In this document: piece after piece, positions 62,136 through 64,000 of the stretch | How the letters are laid out: every line of letters starts with the position of its first letter | Position numbering within the stretch: position 1 is the first letter of the stretch | Origin: RHLJ01 sp040222455 | GTDB taxonomy: Bacteria; Bacteroidota; Rhodothermia; Balneolales; Balneolaceae | Assembly (NCBI GenBank): GCA_040222455.1 | Contig: JAVKDD010000027.1 | Span: forward strand, 434,001 to 498,000 | Length of the DNA stretch: 64,000 nucleotides | Direction of reading: 5' to 3' | Notes under the pieces: generated by a model | Told to the model about the DNA's origin: nothing | What the model saw: only the letters and a program-made list of their open reading frames with translations | Database searches by the model: none | Position numbers and translations under genes: made by a program

Positions 62136-63467
62136 TTAAAAAAGCATTCCAGCTATTGTAGCTGTCATTAAGTTAGCTAAAGTTCCTGCAAAAACGGCTT
62201 TTAATCCAAATTTAGCTAAATCAGATTTTCGCCCTGGAGCAAGTCCTCCAATTCCACCAATTTGGATCGCAATAGATGAAAAATTTGCAAAACCGCACAA
62301 AGCAAAAGTTGCCATAGCTACTGTTTTTGGTGATAAAGCTGCTAAGGACACTTCTTCAGCTAGCATTAAATATGCTACAAACTCATTCAGAACGATTTTA
62401 GTGCCTAATAAAGCTCCCATTGAGGTAGCATCTGCCCATGGAATACCAATTAACCAAGCTGCAGGTGCAAGAACCCAACCTAATAGCATCTCTATTGATA
62501 ATTGACTTCCTATAACACCAGTAAGACCAGTTAGGTCACTCATCCATCCGAAAAAACCATTAAACATCGCGAGTAATGCTATGAATGCCAATAACATAGC
62601 TCCTACATTTGCAGCTAGCTTTAAACCAACACCAGCACCAGTAGCAGCAGCGTCTATACCATTTGCGTCTGTTTTTTCAATTACCATGTTAACTTCGCCA
62701 GCAGTAACCGATTCTTCTGTTTCGGGATAAAGTATTTTTGCAATCACAAGAGCTGCTGGTGCTGCCATTAAACTGGCACCTAATAAGCGTTCTGCAAAAA
62801 GCTGTTGTGCAATTTCAATTTCTAAACCATTTGCCGATGCAAAAGAACTACCCAACATAGCTACATAAGCGGCCATTACACCACCTGCAATAGTTGCCAT
62901 ACCACCCGTCATAACTGCAAGAAGTTCAGATTTAGTCATTTTATCGATAAATGGTTTAATCACTAATGGTGCCTCAGTTTGACCTACAAAAATATTTGAA
63001 ATTACTGAGAGTGTTTCTGCACCTGAGGTTCCTAAAAGTCGTTGCATTCCTTTTGACAATACTCTAACGATAAATTGAAGAACCCCATAGTGATAGAGCA
63101 AAGAAGTGAGTGATGCAAAAAATATAATTGTTGGCAAAACTTGAAAAGCAAAGATAACACCAACACTATCTTCATATTCAGGTCCATGACCAAGAAACCC
63201 GAATAAAAACTCGGCGCCTGCAGTTGTATATTTAAGAACTACTACAAAAAAACTAGCTATGACTTCAAAAAGAAGCATTGGCCAGCCTAAAGGGCTCCAG
63301 AATTCTGAAAGAACATCAGCTTTAAGAATAAAAACTGCTAAAGTGAATTGGATACCAAGACCCGTTATCACAAGTCTCCAGTTTATATTTTTCCGATCTT
63401 TACTTAAAAGGTATGTAGCAGCAATTATTACGGCCATACCTAGAATACCACGAAATATGTTTTCCAT
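62136..63467 (-). CDS. nupC: NupC-family concentrative nucleoside transporter
   Basis: The 443-residue inner-membrane protein has the CNT layout: an N-terminal helical segment, the Nucleos_tra2 gate region (about 80-190; VGVIFAFQVLPTIIFFASL) and the C-terminal transport domain with the diagnostic GQTEAPLVIKPFIDKMTKSE and FALCGFANFSSIAIQIGGIG. It imports nucleosides with H+ or Na+. It lies eight bases after the thymidine kinase gene and is co-directional, a sensible nucleoside-salvage pair. Confidence 0.95.
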   Translation of the reverse strand: MENIFRGILGMAVIIAATYLLSKDRKNINWRLVITGLGIQFTLAVFILKADVLSEFWSPLGWPMLLFEVIASFFVVVLKYTTAGAEFLFGFLGHGPEYEDSVGVIFAFQVLPTIIFFASLTSLLYHYGVLQFIVRVLSKGMQRLLGTSGAETLSVISNIFVGQTEAPLVIKPFIDKMTKSELLAVMTGGMATIAGGVMAAYVAMLGSSFASANGLEIEIAQQLFAERLLGASLMAAPAALVIAKILYPETEESVTAGEVNMVIEKTDANGIDAAATGAGVGLKLAANVGAMLLAFIALLAMFNGFFGWMSDLTGLTGVIGSQLSIEMLLGWVLAPAAWLIGIPWADATSMGALLGTKIVLNEFVAYLMLAEEVSLAALSPKTVAMATFALCGFANFSSIAIQIGGIGGLAPGRKSDLAKFGLKAVFAGTLANLMTATIAGMLF

Positions 63468-63475
63468 TAGTTATG

Positions 63476-64000
63476 TTATTCGTTCTTTGTTTCGTTTGGG
63501 ACTTTCTTATGTGTAGGATTGTTAAAAGGGCGTATTGGTTTTCCTCTTCGAACATCAACACTTGGGCGAAAGCAATGTCTGGCTCTTGGCTCATAAGCAT
63601 CGTATTCACCTACAAGAACCGTATTTTGATTGTCTACAACCCTTTGAGAAAAGTTTGCTAATGCTCCACTTTCAGAACATATAGCATGCAATTTAGTAAC
63701 GAATTCGGCAATTGCTAGGAGATGGGGCATAGGTCCAAATGGTTTCCCTTCAAAATCCATATCAAGTCCTGCGATTATCACTCGCTTTTTATCATTCGCT
63801 AAAGAATTTGCAACATCAATAATTCTATCATCAAAAAACTGAGCTTCGTCGATGCAAACAACACGAGCATTTCCAGTTAATAAAACAATTTGATCGGCTG
63901 TATCAACAAGAATACTCGGGAGTGCTGTTTCGTTATGAGACACAACTTCGGTATCACTATACCTTTTATCAATAGCAGGTTTTACTACCACAACATTTTG
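63476..64000 (-). CDS. tdk: thymidine kinase, N-terminus beyond window edge
   Basis: The frame stays open to base 64000; residues seen begin QNVVVVKPAIDKRYSDTEVVSHN, so the P-loop lies outside. Type II thymidine kinase marks are present: Walker B VVCIDEAQFFDD, VIIAGLDMDFEGKPFGPMP, and LVGEYDAYEPRARHC. The zinc lasso is normally CxxC and CxxC/H; here it reads CSES and ARHCF, so two ligands are lost. It phosphorylates thymidine to dTMP. It is directly upstream of nupC. The window-internal GTG 63991 is not the true start. Confidence 0.93.
   Translation of the reverse strand, partial: QNVVVVKPAIDKRYSDTEVVSHNETALPSILVDTADQIVLLTGNARVVCIDEAQFFDDRIIDVANSLANDKKRVIIAGLDMDFEGKPFGPMPHLLAIAEFVTKLHAICSESGALANFSQRVVDNQNTVLVGEYDAYEPRARHCFRPSVDVRRGKPIRPFNNPTHKKVPNETKNE

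Noticed and set aside
63991..64000. GTG 63991 as the thymidine kinase start
   Set aside because: The P-loop that must precede this point is missing, and the frame continues to the edge; the gene is truncated by the window.
1..64000. CRISPR arrays, insertion sequences, integrases or phage modules
   Set aside because: No regularly spaced repeats, transposase or integrase motifs, or terminal inverted repeats were seen.

Overview
The window is 64 kb of AT-rich chromosomal DNA with dense, mostly short-gap gene clusters. It has no rRNA, CRISPR array, insertion sequence or phage block that I can see, and one tRNA. The gene set suggests a Gram-negative, probably marine member of the Bacteroidota/Rhodothermota/Balneolota neighbourhood. 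The reasons are many lipoproteins with Sec/Lsp signals, a fused aspartokinase-homoserine dehydrogenase in a thrABC operon, a GlsB/OlsB-type amino-lipid acyltransferase pair, a BatA-like VWA protein beside MoxR, a DUF4920-type protein, and pilins beginning MGQQQ. This assignment is inference from gene content; no phylogenetic marker was searched.

Layout. 1-2071 (-): two SGNH hydrolases (the first cut by the window edge) and an orphan membrane histidine kinase, lying directly downstream of thrC. 2087-6932 (-): thrABC, preceded by a previously unlisted 27-codon Thr/Ile-rich leader peptide with hairpins, a likely attenuator. 7025-7106 (-): tRNA-Leu(CAA) with its terminator. 7214-12986: an aspartyl-protease lipoprotein, galE, an unknown gene, a histidine kinase/response regulator pair, a stand-alone HPt protein and a hotdog thioesterase. 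13274-22719 (+): ParA with a small ribbon-helix-helix partner, then a translationally coupled recC-recB-recD operon. 23020-35115: a mixed region with an Ala-rich lipoprotein, an FKBP lipoprotein, a DEAD-box helicase with a Lys-rich tail, alkaline phosphatase, a sialidase-fold lipoprotein with a CxCC motif, small secreted and membrane proteins, SUI1, a MATE exporter, an Ig-like lipoprotein and an MFS transporter.

35383-45849 (+) is the most distinctive part: a compact type IV pilus/type II secretion-like machine. It has two pilins with a non-classical MGQQQ start, PilC, PilB, a cyclic-nucleotide-binding protein, a PilT-like ATPase with an altered Asp box, a PilM-PilN fusion with a long acidic insert, a PilO-PilP fusion and a secretin ending in a SPOR domain. 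No prepilin peptidase lies in the window.

46748-51310 (+) is a four-gene lipid-type operon: a GNAT acyltransferase, a PlsC acyltransferase, a DinB-fold protein and a three-part fusion of a degenerate alpha/beta hydrolase, a DedA/VTT membrane domain and an ATP-grasp domain. 51307-64000 holds tadA, apt, a lipoprotein plus coiled-coil membrane protein pair, a SixA-like phosphatase, a VWA/MoxR pair, three consecutive parvulin-type foldases, a NupC nucleoside transporter, and a thymidine kinase that runs off the window edge.

Several start codons had to be decided. thrA, the Ala-rich lipoprotein, the Ig-like lipoprotein, the SixA-like phosphatase and the SurA-like protein start at an internal ATG rather than at the longest possible start. 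The DEAD-box helicase and the HPt protein appear to use TTG; recD and the VWA protein use GTG.
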